A stretch of 25,002 nt of DNA. Origin: Reclinomonas americana ATCC 50394. Lineage: Eukaryota; Jakobida; Jakobea; Jakobida. The stretch covers positions 1 to 25,002 of the forward strand of contig PS015638.1 in the NCBI GenBank assembly GCA_048213135.1, written 5' to 3'. The translations under genes were made by a program, and so were the position numbers. Under the pieces are notes generated by a model. The model did not search any database. It worked only from the letters and a program-made list of their open reading frames with translations, and was not told the DNA's origin. Shown here one piece after another: positions 15,035 to 24,985 of this stretch (its first letter is position 1; every line of letters begins with the position of its first letter).

Positions 15035-16374
15035 ATGGGCTCTCTCTTCAGTTTCGGTCGCCGCAAGTCGCGCCCACCAACGCCCACCACAGCAGCAACG
15101 GCCGCCACAACGGCCGCCATCGACGATGACGTGTTGGCGCTGAGCGAGTCCGACGTGGCCGGGTGGACAGTGGTGTCGATTGGTGGCGATCGTCGTCGCT
15201 CACAGCGACTGGAGTTGGCCGCCAGTGCCAGTGCTGGTGGTGACTCACCAGTGCCGGTGGCGGCGACTGGTGGATCTGCGTCATCGTCGTCGGCGCTATT
15301 TGCGGCGGTTGTGCGCAGTCGACGATTGCGGTGTGCGAGCTGCACGGATAGTGGTGATGCGCAGGGGTGTTATCAGTTGACGTGTGGGCATGGCGTGTGT
15401 CGCGAGTGGTGAGCTTTCTCTTGTTGTGCCGTCGTCTTGTTGTTCGGTCTTTGCCCATTGCGCAACAGCATCGTGAATCTGTTGGAGCAACACGTGCGTC
15501 CGGGTGTCGCCGAGCCCATTCGGTGCTTGTCTAGTGGATGCCGTGCAGGCGAGCTTCTCGTCCTTTCTTTCTTCTTCTCTTGCAGAGTGCTCATTCGCTC
15601 GCTGATTGGCAGAGATGGACGACTTGGCCATCATGCACGCGTGCTCGGATCGACCGCAGTTGAAGCCGCTGCTGGATGCGTATGGTGACATTCTCGATCG
15701 TTGGTATCTGGCGCAACATGCGCGGCGGTGTCCCAATGTGAGTCGGCGGCGTCGTCGTCGTCTCTCTGTTTCAGTCTGCGACTTACAGTGTGCTCGCAGT
15801 GCAATCGGGAATCGGTGCTGGAGAATCCGTCCACGCGTCAGGCCGTGTGCAGCTGCGGGACCAAGTTTTGCGTGCGCTGTGGGGCGCGATGGCGCAAGTG
15901 GAGCGGCAGTGGTGCTTGTGGAAATCCCGACTGCATTTCGCCGAATGAGTTGCTGAAGACGTGCGAGGAAGTGGTTGCGTTTTTTTTTTCCTTTGTGGAC
16001 TTGTGCTCGTCTCGCGATGTTGGCACTCACACACACACACGCAGCATGTGTGGCCGCACGAGGCGTCACGCGACAAGAAGGTTCCACGACTGCGTGCCTG
16101 CCCCAAGTGCCACAGAATACAAGGTGAGTCGAGTGCGTGTGTGCCGGCTTCTCTTGTCTGTCGCGGCTCACGCCTGCGGCATCGATCAGAGTACAAGGAG
16201 GGCTGCAAGCACATCATGTGCCAAGACAACCTGTGTGCCACCGAGTACTGCCTGCGCTGCTTGGCCATCAAAGGCGACGATGGATGGCCCGTCAGCTGCC
16301 GCGGCAGCGACCCGTCCGTGCAGGACTATCGATTTGCGTGCAACGTGGCCGCACGACAGAGATTGCCCGAATAG
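15035..16374 (+). CDS. RBR-type E3 ubiquitin ligase, copy 1
   Basis: Exons 15035-15408, 15469-15548, 15613-15737, 15800-15973, 16045-16123 and 16190-16374 (TAG) give 338 residues. RBR ligases take ubiquitin onto a RING2 cysteine before passing it to a substrate. The start MGSLFSFG has Gly2 and Ser6, a good N-myristoylation signal. Residues 10-95 are Ala/Ser/Thr-rich and look disordered. RING1 has Cys100, Cys103, CGH (117-119), Cys122 and Cys125, the last split by an intron. The IBR has CPNC, CSCGTKFCVRCG and ACGNPDC. RING2 has ACPKCHRIQ, then EGCKHIMC with the candidate catalytic Cys283, then CATEYCLRC. Intron 15549-15612 starts with GC rather than GT. The last 286 bases are almost identical to copy 2. 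No transmembrane or ubiquitin-like domain is seen. Confidence 0.88.
16087..16372 (+). repeat. Near-identical 286-bp tract shared with 17708-17993
   Basis: Reading the two tracts side by side shows four mismatches in 286 positions. Two of them lie inside the 66-nt intron they both contain. Identity ends abruptly on both sides: left of CGACTGCG and after the GAA before the stop. Other exons and introns of the two genes are clearly diverged. Confidence 0.9.
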
Positions 16375-16554
16375 TCAGACCGGTGGTGTTGTGTAGTTGT
16401 AATCTGTCGAATCGCACCTGCATTGCGTGCTCCACTTCACTTTGCACGTTGGATTCACGGCACCGACTGTTGTTGTCAGCTTTGTTGTTTTTCCACTCTC
16501 TAGAACGCAAAAAGCACACCCACCCCCCTGCGCTTGCACAGACTCATAAGACCG
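16375..16554 (+). promoter_or_regulatory. Intergenic space between tandem RBR genes
   Basis: 180 bases between the stop of copy 1 and the start of copy 2 must hold the 3' end of the first and the promoter of the second. TTGTAATCTG lies about 20 nt after the stop. A pyrimidine-rich patch and ACCCACCCCCC precede the second start. No canonical AATAAA is seen. Confidence 0.4.
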
Positions 16555-17998
16555 ATGGGAAACTTCTTCAACCGTGGCCGTCAAGCGCAAGCGCTTGCCG
16601 CTGCCGCTGACAGCAGTCGCGTGGCTTGCCAGCCTCGTGAAGACACGATTCCCTTGTCGCGGGAGACGCTGATTATCAACGACGCGCAGCATAGGTCACC
16701 GCGTCCAAGTTACGGCGGAAGTACGACGCCTCGATCGGGGCGTGTGTCGCTGAGAGGCCGAGGACCAGTGTTTGCGCTGCTTGAGTGTTCGTCGCGGCTG
16801 CCGTGCGCCAACTGCACCGCCAGTGGAACGACGCTTGGAAAGTCCTCCTATCGGCTGCCCTGCGGTCACGGAGTGTGCCCCGAGTGGTGAGTGGGGGATG
16901 GGCGAATGCGTGTGAACGGATGTGTGTCGTCAGTCGCGATTCGTCGTTGTCAGTTACTCGCTGTCTTCTTTTCTTTTCCTTTGATCAAGACAACCCACCT
17001 ACTGTCTTGCCTTTGTATCTCATTCCATTCTCGCCCCCTCCTGTCGATGCTGTAATTCCGAACATGTTGGTTAAAGCGATACTTCTCGTATTTGGCAGCG
17101 CTGTGGACCTCCTGAAACATCATGTGGACTCCGGCGTCGTGGAACCCATGCGATGCCTCCACAACGGCTGTCGAGCAGGTCAGTGAATTCTCATCAGAGC
17201 GCTGAATCAGGCACTCTTGATTATCACGTACAACACCGCAGAACTGGACGACCTCGTGGTCATGCACGCCTGCTCCTATCTACCTGAGTTGAAAACGACA
17301 CTCGACAGTTACGGAGACATTCTCAACAAGTCGTATTACGACACGCACGCGCGGCAGTGTCCCAATGTGAGTGATGCGCGTCGCGTGCGATCGTCAAAGT
17401 TACTCACTGCTTGGTATGTAGTGCGATCTGCCATGCGTCATGGACAAGAAGCGGTCCACCCGCCGCCAGGCCGTTTGCAGCTGCGGCACCAAGTTCTGTA
17501 TGCGCTGCGGCAACCAATGGCGCAGATGGAGAAGCGGGGGTGCTTGTGGAAACGCTGACTGTAGCCCCCCAAACCCATTGCTGACAACTTGCGAGGAAGT
17601 GGTGAACAAGCAGCGTTGCTACTGACAGGGTCCAAGAGTCGCGCTCAGTATCTCGTGTATCACAGCATGTGTGGCCAAATGAGGCGCCGTGCGACAAGAA
17701 AATTCCTCGACTGCGTGCCTGCCCCAAGTGCCACAGAATACAAGGTGAGTCCAGTGCGTGTGTGCCGGCTTCTCTTGTCTGTCGCCGCTCACGCCTGCGG
17801 CATCGATCAGAGTACAAGGAGGGCTGCAAGCACATCATGTGCCAAGACAACCTGTGTGCCACCGAATACTGCCTGCGCTGCCTGGCCATCAAAGGCGACG
17901 ATGGATGGCCCGTCAGCTGCCGCGGCAGCGACCCGTCCGTGCAGGACTATCGATTTGCGTGCAACGTGGCCGCACGACAGAGATTGCCCGAATTGTGA
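16555..17998 (+). CDS. RBR-type E3 ubiquitin ligase, copy 2
   Basis: Exons 16555-16886, 17099-17178, 17242-17366, 17422-17601, 17666-17744 and 17811-17998 (TGA) give 327 residues. The intron positions are the same as in copy 1 and the internal exon lengths 80, 125 and 79 are identical, so this is a tandem duplicate. The start MGNFFNRG again places Gly at position 2, but position 6 is Asn, so myristoylation is less certain than in copy 1. The disordered N-terminus is different in sequence (Arg/Ser-rich). RING1 has LPCANC, then LPCGHGVCPEC. The IBR has CPNCDLPC, CSCGTKFCMRCG and ACGNADC. RING2 has ACPKC and EGCKHIMC with candidate catalytic Cys271. The first intron (212 nt) is longer than in copy 1 (60 nt). 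The final 286 bases look homogenised with copy 1. Confidence 0.88.
17708..17993 (+). repeat. Partner tract of the RBR gene-conversion pair
   Basis: Matches 16087-16372 at a constant offset of 1,621 bases. It covers the end of the fifth exon, the last intron and nearly all of the last exon, meaning the whole of RING2 including the catalytic cysteine. Confidence 0.9.
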
Positions 17999-18109
17999 GG
18001 CGGTGTATACGGTGTTTGAGTTGTAGACCTGCAGTAATGTACAGAAAGGAAGTTGTCGAATCGCGCCGGCATTGCGCGGTACACGTTGCATTCGTTGTTG
18101 GCAGCCCTT

Positions 18110-21100
18110 TCACTCGGCAGGCACCTCCATGCAACACGACTCCAGTCCGTGGCCGGCGATCCACACCTGAGCGACCGACTCGACCACGTGTGCCGTCATC
18201 GTGCGCACACTGCTAATGTGCACCACCGACTCGCACACGGCTTCCACGGACGATTCTGCCGAGCGCCACGTGCACAGCCGCTGCGCAGAGTGTGAGGTCC
18301 ACGGTAGACCGACACGAGTAGAACACGACGCAACTCGATCACCGCCGACGCTGATTACGCGATCGGCACTCAGCAGAGCGACGCCTCGCACAGCCGCCCA
18401 GTGCGCCTCCTCCTGGCGACACTGCTCGACGATGCGCGCCGAGAGTGGCTCTGCGGCGAGAATCAATGAGCACGCTGCCTTCGCCAACACTTCTCCGTCA
18501 TCAATGTGGAACGTGCCTTCGTCGCGGTCGATTACCGCCACATCGGTCACACACACCGCCTGGTCGTCACCGCCGGTGACCACACGAATCCATGTCGATG
18601 CACCGACTGCCGCGGCACTCACACAGTTCACGCCGGATTGGTGTATCCGTTCGTGCTGACCGACACGACAACAATGAGCTGGCTGCCAACATTTTCTCTC
18701 GTATATATGAATGACGAACCAACAATGGCTCCAATCGACGAGCCTCTCCGTCAGCGCGCACACGAGTCACGTCGTAGATTGCCAGAGTACCGTCCGTGCA
18801 GCCAGACAGCAGCAGCTTTCGCGCGCGTTCGCCATATCCAACACTCAGCTGGCACAAGCACAGCACCACACCGGCACACTGACTCTCACTGTAGGCCACC
18901 ATTGGCAGCGGTTGTGGCCGTGGGCATTGATGAGGCTCGTGCGGCAACGCAAACAGCTTGACACGTCCGTCGGATGCTCCCGTGGCGAGAATCGACTGGT
19001 CGGCATCGTTCTCGAGCACGCACATGGCGTACATGCGATATTGCGCGGCACGATCGTCACCGTCATCATCGTCGTCACCTTCCGCCATCTCACAGTCGGG
19101 CCATACCGCTGCCAGCAGTCGCCCATGCGCAGTCAGCTCGCCAGTGTGTCGACTGACCTTCCAAAGCTGTACCAGCTCGCAATGGCCGCCAGTGGCGAGC
19201 AACACCGAGACATCGTCCTCCGCGACTGTTGCATGGTTCAGTGACATGCAGACGCACTTCAGCAGGGAGTGGATGTTGAGACTCTTGAACGGAACCTTTG
19301 GCACAGCACCGCCACGCTCCATCATGCGTCCACACGGCCGACATGTGCTGCACCGGTTGATCTTCACCGCCCCGATGAGCATACGACATGACGGCGCTGT
19401 CCTCGCCACATGTCACCACCAAGGTGCCAACGTCCGCGCTCATCACCAGCACACCATGCACGTGCAAGTGGTGCGCTCGGTCACCCAATTCGTGTACGAA
19501 TGACACGGGAGCTGGCGGCTGCGTTGCCAATACACGCAGGACTGTTCCGTATGCATCGGCAGCAGCATATGATCGACCTCCGTCCACGACGCGAATCGAG
19601 TGACACCGCCGATCAAGTGGCACGGAGAACAACTGGAGGTGAGGGTGAGCGACTGTGCATCTGCGTTGGAGCACCGACAGCACGCACTGCTTGCCCGTCA
19701 CCTCCGTCAAACACTCGCACTTGATCCCCTAAGTACGAGAGAAGGCACTGGGTGAGGGCAAGTGTAGTGCTGAGAGACGTCGAATGCGGTACTGCACCCT
19801 TGATTCCAATGCCCACAACGTGCCCGCTGCTTGTCGTCACAAGGCGCGTGATGGAGCTGACATGTGCCGAAAAGTGAGTGCGCTCCTCTACGTTGCCGGT
19901 GGCGCCATCTTCCGCAATCGACACGCGACACAGAAAGGCATCGCCGCCGCCAGTCACCAACTCGCTGCGCTCGGTGTGCCACAACAGAGAGTGAATCGGG
20001 TGCTGGGATCACAATGAGTTCACGAAAGTGGAGAAGAGTGGCGATAAATGGTCCACGAAACTCCATCGTGCACCCGCGGGATGGAGCAGAGATGCCGCCC
20101 GAGTGCCCAATCGTAGACATGCACATTTCCGCGCACGTCACCCACAAATAGCCAGGTTTCGCGCGCGTGCTCGCAGGCAGAGAACACTCGTTGCCTCCGT
20201 GGCGTGCAAAAGGAGGCAGCAACACACACCTATTGGGGATAGGTGAGAAGCAAAAGAAGCAAGCATTTTGGAGGAGAGATACGCAAACTGCACCTGAGCT
20301 GCCGTGACGGTCAACAGGGCGACATGACCTTCTGTACTGGCAACTGCAAGACGTGCTGGCGAAGTCCACCACATGCTAAACACAGAAGTGTGCTCCGAAA
20401 ACGCATCGATTGTAATGGTGTCATCCTGCGTGTGGCAATGAGAGGAAATGGTAACTCCTTCTGAGTGTTTTCGACGTACCCCATCAACGTCCCCGAGAGC
20501 CACTGCCCCGCTGGAGTAGCCGACGGCCATAAGCATTCCTTGCGTCTCCTGCACAGCCAGTGCAACCACGCCATCGCGGCCAGTGGCAGTGAACAGTGGC
20601 AGCAATTGGACCGCACCACTGCGGCCCACACGCACCACTCGACTGCAGCACGTGTGTGTGTGTCAGTGGAGAGCTGGCATGGAGATCAAAAGTGGTTGCA
20701 CACGTACCCCGACGTGAGCGAGACGACAACAGTCTCCGCGTCTGCACACAGCACTACGTGACGCACGCGGCCTCCAATGTCCGCAAGATCGACACGCAGA
20801 ATTTCCACTGCGAAGTGCTCATTCATTGGCAAACGCGCGCCAGGCCAGAGACGACGACGCAGGAGACAAACCTGGTTCCCTCCACACGTCGCGCACATTC
20901 CACACACGAATCACACCATCATCACCTCCCGAAGCCTGCATGACATGGTGAGCAGAATGGCCAACTATGCACTCACCAATTTTTGCTATGAGGAGACGCA
21001 CCACACACCCTCCATTTTCCACTGGAGTCACACATCGCAACGAACCCTTGTGGCCTAGGCGGATGCATGCAGTCAGCCACACACACACAGTTACTCACAG

Positions 21101-22285
21101 GCATGCACATTGCAGAACAGACGCACATACACACACACAGAGAGAGAGAAAGGCACTCCTATGTGCTCACGTTGCAGAACAGACGCACCACGAAACACGT
21201 GCCTCGCAGCACCCCCGTCAGCGACGCTCCACAACCGAACAGTGGCATCCTGCTCGACTGGTCAATTTGTCGCGTCGATGCAACGAGTGCCAACAATTCA
21301 CACATACCTCCGACACGGAGACCAGCACTTCGCTCGGCAACAAAAACGACTGCCACACTCGACTTTCGTGCCCTCGCACAGCCATGCACTCGACAAGATC
21401 ACGGTCGACTGCTCTGTGCGTCACTCAACGATTAGAGAGACAGCCGGCTGCCTTGCTCAATATACTCTGCGGATCCACGCACTCTCTCCGCCACACTCGC
21501 ATGGTGCGCCCCTCAGAGCACGTGCACAACACACATCCATTGTCGCTCCAGCTGACGTGAAACACGGCACCCTGACAGTTGGTGAGGCCACACATTTGCA
21601 AGAGAAGCGAGAGTGAATAAAGGCACACACCTCGTGACCTGCTAACCTCTGGTGTGGTTCCAACGACCGCCCCGGTCGGTATACCAACACATTCGAGCAG
21701 GTGGTGCCTGCTGCCACCCACACATCCGCCCACGAATCACCACAAACAGCCATCGAATACCTGATCAAAGAACGATGAGCCGAGCTGTACGTACCATCAC
21801 CACGATGGATGCATAGCACGCAACAACAAACACGACGGTCGCAATCGCACCACGCGAAGCTCGCCTTTATCCGTCACATCCCAGCAGCCAACCGCATTAC
21901 GAGCAAATCCAATCACCGCCACCTGCTCCTCACAACAGTAATGGACAGTGTGCACCCAGTGTGGCAACTCCTCGCGCAGCGCCACCACACGCAGTCCATC
22001 CTCCACGCGCACAGCAGCCACCGAATACTCTCCTCCCACGATCACTGTTCCCAGTCCAGCACCAGCAATGCAGTGAGCGCGGAACGGAAGACACAGCTCA
22101 GCGTGCAACAGGCCACTGGTGACACTCCACACTCGAAGCAAGGGTCCACAGGCTGCAATGCAAACTCATCGATGAAACAAGCAAGTATAGGTGGGGATGG
22201 CCGGGCAAACACACACACCGCTCAACAGCAGAGTATCGTCCTCCTTGCCAACCCATGCCACACAAGTCACTGCACCGAGGTGCAT
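18110..22285 (-). CDS. WDR6: WDR6/Rtt10-type WD40 protein (tRNA wobble 2'-O-methylation partner)
   Basis: Seventeen exons (3' to 5'): 18110-18655, 18720-19295, 19354-19632, 19688-19728, 19798-20002, 20074-20229, 20294-20425, 20480-20642, 20708-20807, 20872-20935, 21002-21054, 21189-21249, 21308-21408, 21466-21571, 21631-21760, 21825-22152 and 22219-22285 (ATG at 22285). They total 1,035 residues in one frame, close to human WDR6 (about 1,120). The whole protein is WD40 blades. The order and wording follow WDR6: GHESRVWQ then SVSEDATVRLWSV, FRGHKGSLRC then ASGGDDGVIRVWNV, GDVRGNVHVYDW, GASDGRVKLFALP, LLLSGCTDGTLAIYDVT, IHQSGVNCVSAA then TGGDDQAVCV, and ISVGGDRVASC near the end. In yeast and human this protein works with the Trm7/FTSJ1 methyltransferase on position 34 of certain tRNAs. 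Its 3' end faces RBR copy 2 (111 bases between stops); its 5' end faces RBR gene 3. Confidence 0.85.
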
Positions 22286-22385
22286 GCCTCACCGCACTCG
22301 ATTGATCGATTGCTGTCCTGTGCCTAGCTCACTCACACTCCGCTGCTGTCCACTGCGCGCACACACTCGCACGCACACACACGCA
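22286..22385. promoter_or_regulatory. 100-bp divergent intergenic region, WDR6 and RBR gene 3
   Basis: Contains a near-palindromic CGATTGATCGATTG segment (about 22299-22312) and (CA)n towards the RBR start. Both transcripts must start in or near this interval. I see no TATA box. Confidence 0.4.
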
Positions 22386-24872
22386 ATGGGCACCTCCAGC
22401 TCCTCCGACAAGTGTGCGTCCACCTCTCCGCCTTCCCTCTGCGATTGTGACTGTATCTCTGTGCTCAACACGGACACTCACCACGCAGCATCAAAGAAGC
22501 ACTCCGGTGGATCGCGGCCGGTCTCTGCGCGACAGTCGGCCTCTGTGGAGGCCTCTGCACAGCAGCTCGCGGGTCCGTTTGCACATCACTCGTCCGCCTC
22601 TGCGTTTCGAACACTCATTTTTGTGGGTACAGCCTCGCTGATGAGACCTGCCAGCGCACACCCGGCATCGTCGCCACCACCTGTGCCACCACGAGATCGA
22701 CAAGGTGAGGTTTGCGATTGTTTCTCACTCACTCACACGAGCGCTCATTGCTTGCTGGATTTGCAGCCGCACGAGTCGCTGCGGACGTGGATGCGCTGGC
22801 CGAGTTCAGCGGCCTCTTTGACAGTGTGCGGCATCCTGCGCCTTCGGCGACCCGCCGATCACCGCCACCACCTCCGCCGCCTGCTCGACCACCGCAGTTG
22901 CAGTCGGCGCCTCCGGTGCCACCGCGACCGTCAGTGGGCTCCTCGAACGACCTCGGCCTGCGGAGTCTGTTTGAGGAGAACTCGCCTGCTGCTGCTGCTG
23001 CTGCTGCTCCGGCGAGGGCGCCCGCTGTGCCACCGCGTCCGGGTAAGTCGCTGCACGGTTGTCGGTCACCGCGCGCGCTTGTGTGCAACTTACCGTCGTT
23101 GCAGTAAGCTCGGCCTCGGCCGAGGCCAGACGTGTCGACATGGAAGCGCTGGCAGAGTTTNNNNNNNNNNNNNNNNNNNNNNNNNNNNNNNNNNNNNNNN
23201 NNNNNNNNNNNNNNNNNNNNNNNNNNNNNNNNNNNNNNNNNNNNNNNNNNNNNNNNNNNNNNNNNNNNNNNNNNNNNNNNNNNNNNNNNNNNNNNNNNNN
23301 NNNNNNNNNNNNNNNNNNNNNNNNNNNNNNNNNNNNNNNNNNNNNNNNNNNNNNNNNNNNNNNNNNNNNNNNNNNNNNNNNNNNNNNNNNNNNNNNNNNN
23401 NNNNNNNNNNNNNNNNNNNNNNNNNNNNNNNNNNNNCGGGAGCTCGCCGATTGGCTGAAGGTGCCGGATGTTGCACACTGTCAAAGAGGCCTCCGAACTC
23501 CGCCAGCGCGCCCATGTCAACTCGTCCTGCGGGTGTGCTCACTGCGCGCAGCGAATGAGGGGAGGGAGGTGCAGGAGAATACGACAATAGAGAATCCGCT
23601 CCCACCTTCACGCTGTCGCGGTGGAACCACCGGAGCAGAAGGCTGCTGAGGCCGGGCCGGAACTGGTGCTGCTGGCGAAGGACGGCGGTTCACAGAGGGC
23701 GCCGGGTGCCGAACGCTCTCCACGAGACCACCNNNNNNNNNNNNNNNNNNNNNNNNNNNNNNNNNNNNNNNNNNNNNNNNNNNNNNNNNNNNNNNNNNNN
23801 NNNNNNNNNNNNNNNNNNNNNNNNNNNNNNNNNNNCACCAGCGCGCGCGCCGGTGGCCCCGGTGCGAGCAGCGCCTGCCGCAGCCGCTCGCCAGCCAAGT
23901 ACGTTAGGGTTGGAGGAACTCTTCGCGCAACATTCGCCGCCACAACAACAGCAGCGGCCTGCGGTACCGACAGCTGCTCAAACGCCAGCTGCCACACCTG
24001 CTCAAACTCCAGCAAGCACGCAGAAAGCGGCATCGCTCCCGTCAGGTGTTGTTGTCAATCGCACTCTGCAGTGCGCCAACTGTACCGGTCGCAATCTGGA
24101 AGTGTGCTACCAGTTGCCGTGCAGGCATGGATTGTGTCAGGAGTGGTGCGTTGCTTTCCTGCATCACTGCCGTGCCTCAGCTACTCACCATTTGTATGCG
24201 TAATAGTGTGGCCGACATGCTGCATTCGCACATTGCCACGGGAGCTGGCGATGCGATGCGCTGCTGCGGCACAGCTTGTCGAATCGGTATGTACCTGCAC
24301 AGCCGAGTTTCACCCATTGTTCCATGTTAGCTGAAGTTTGATCGCGCAGAAATCCCCGACTCGGTCATTCGTCATGCTTGTGCGGGGAAGCCGCATCTGC
24401 GGCATGATCTCGACGCCTACGAAGACATTCTCAACATGGCGTTCTTGAGCAGCAACACCAAGCCGTGCCCGACGGTGTGTGTGACTGCACGCGCACTTTA
24501 TCTTCTCTGTTAAAAGCTGACTTCTTCGATGACACAGTGTGGCTCCATGTGTATGCCCGAGGATGCTGCGTTTCAAGATGCCGAGTGTCCGTGTGGAACT
24601 CGATTTTGCTTGCGGTGCGGAGGAAGGTGGATAAGTGGTGCCGGATCGCGTGGTCCGTGTGGCAATCGCGACTGCATGTCTTCCAATGATGTGCTCGGCT
24701 CGTGCGAGTGGGTGGTGCGTGCGAAGACTGTGGAAGCGCAGAGACCGCGGACAGCTCTGCTCAACCAGTCGACTGTGTGATTGTGTTGTGCAGAGAATGT
24801 GGCCGTTCGACAAGCCCACCGACGATCCGGTTCCACGATTGCGTGCGTGTCCGCGATGTCATCGCATTCAAG
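22386..24872 (+). CDS. RBR-type E3 ubiquitin ligase, copy 3: long modular N-terminus; interrupted by gaps and window end
   Basis: Visible exons: 22386-22704, 22767-23042, 23105-23160 (runs into a gap), 23836-24145, 24207-24286, 24350-24474, 24538-24714 and 24794-24872. The RING2 catalytic exon lies beyond the window. MGTSSSS has Gly2 and Ser6, favouring N-myristoylation. After a Ser/Pro region come repeated modules of the form VDxxALAEFxGLFxSV, HPAPSxxRR and a proline-rich APPVPPRP end, which could bind SH3-type domains. An LGLRSLFEENSP / LGLEELFAQHSP motif occurs twice. RING1 is LQCANC, then LPCRHGLCQEC. The IBR has CPTC, CPCGTRFCLRCG and PCGNRDC, and RACPRCHRIQ opens RING2. Exon lengths 80, 125 and 79 equal those of copies 1 and 2. 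The sequence between the two gaps (23437-23732) reads as this gene only on the opposite strand. Confidence 0.82.
23161..23436. other. Assembly gap (276 N) inside RBR gene 3
   Basis: Begins immediately after the codons for EALAEF of a module, so it breaks an exon. The right flank is the apparently inverted segment. Confidence 0.98.
23437..23732 (-). other. Segment in reversed orientation: two partial RBR-gene-3 module exons
   Basis: On the minus strand 23612-23732 encodes GLVESVRHPAPSVNRR and a proline-rich end with PVVPPRQ. A GTGAAG donor follows, then an 85-nt intron ending CACCCGCAG, then 23437-23526 encoding RVDMGALAEFGGLFDSV and HPAPSANRRAP. The two exons join in frame (C + GA gives Arg). 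These are the same modules that the neighbouring plus-strand exons encode, so the piece most likely belongs on the plus strand. Confidence 0.8.
23733..23835. other. Assembly gap (103 N) inside RBR gene 3
   Basis: Separates the reversed segment from the exon that resumes with APARAPVAPVRAAPA and leads into RING1. Confidence 0.98.
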
Positions 24873-24884
24873 GTATTACATGCA

Positions 24885-24918
24885 GAGAGAGAGAGAGAGA
24901 AAAGAGAGAGAGAGTGAG

Positions 24919-24982
<64 letters not shown>
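24885..24982 (+). repeat. (GA)n microsatellite in the last visible intron of RBR gene 3
   Basis: Follows the donor GTATTACATG at 24873. Mostly GA dinucleotides from 24922, then TAGTAGTAGT to the window end. Here the purine strand is the sense strand, unlike the other long introns of the window. Confidence 0.85.

Positions 24983-24985
<3 letters not shown>

Noticed and set aside
22191-23558. A single 455-codon open frame running from the WDR6 first exon into RBR gene 3
   Set aside because: It begins antisense to WDR6 and passes through an intron and a gap; the real start is the Met-Gly at 22386.
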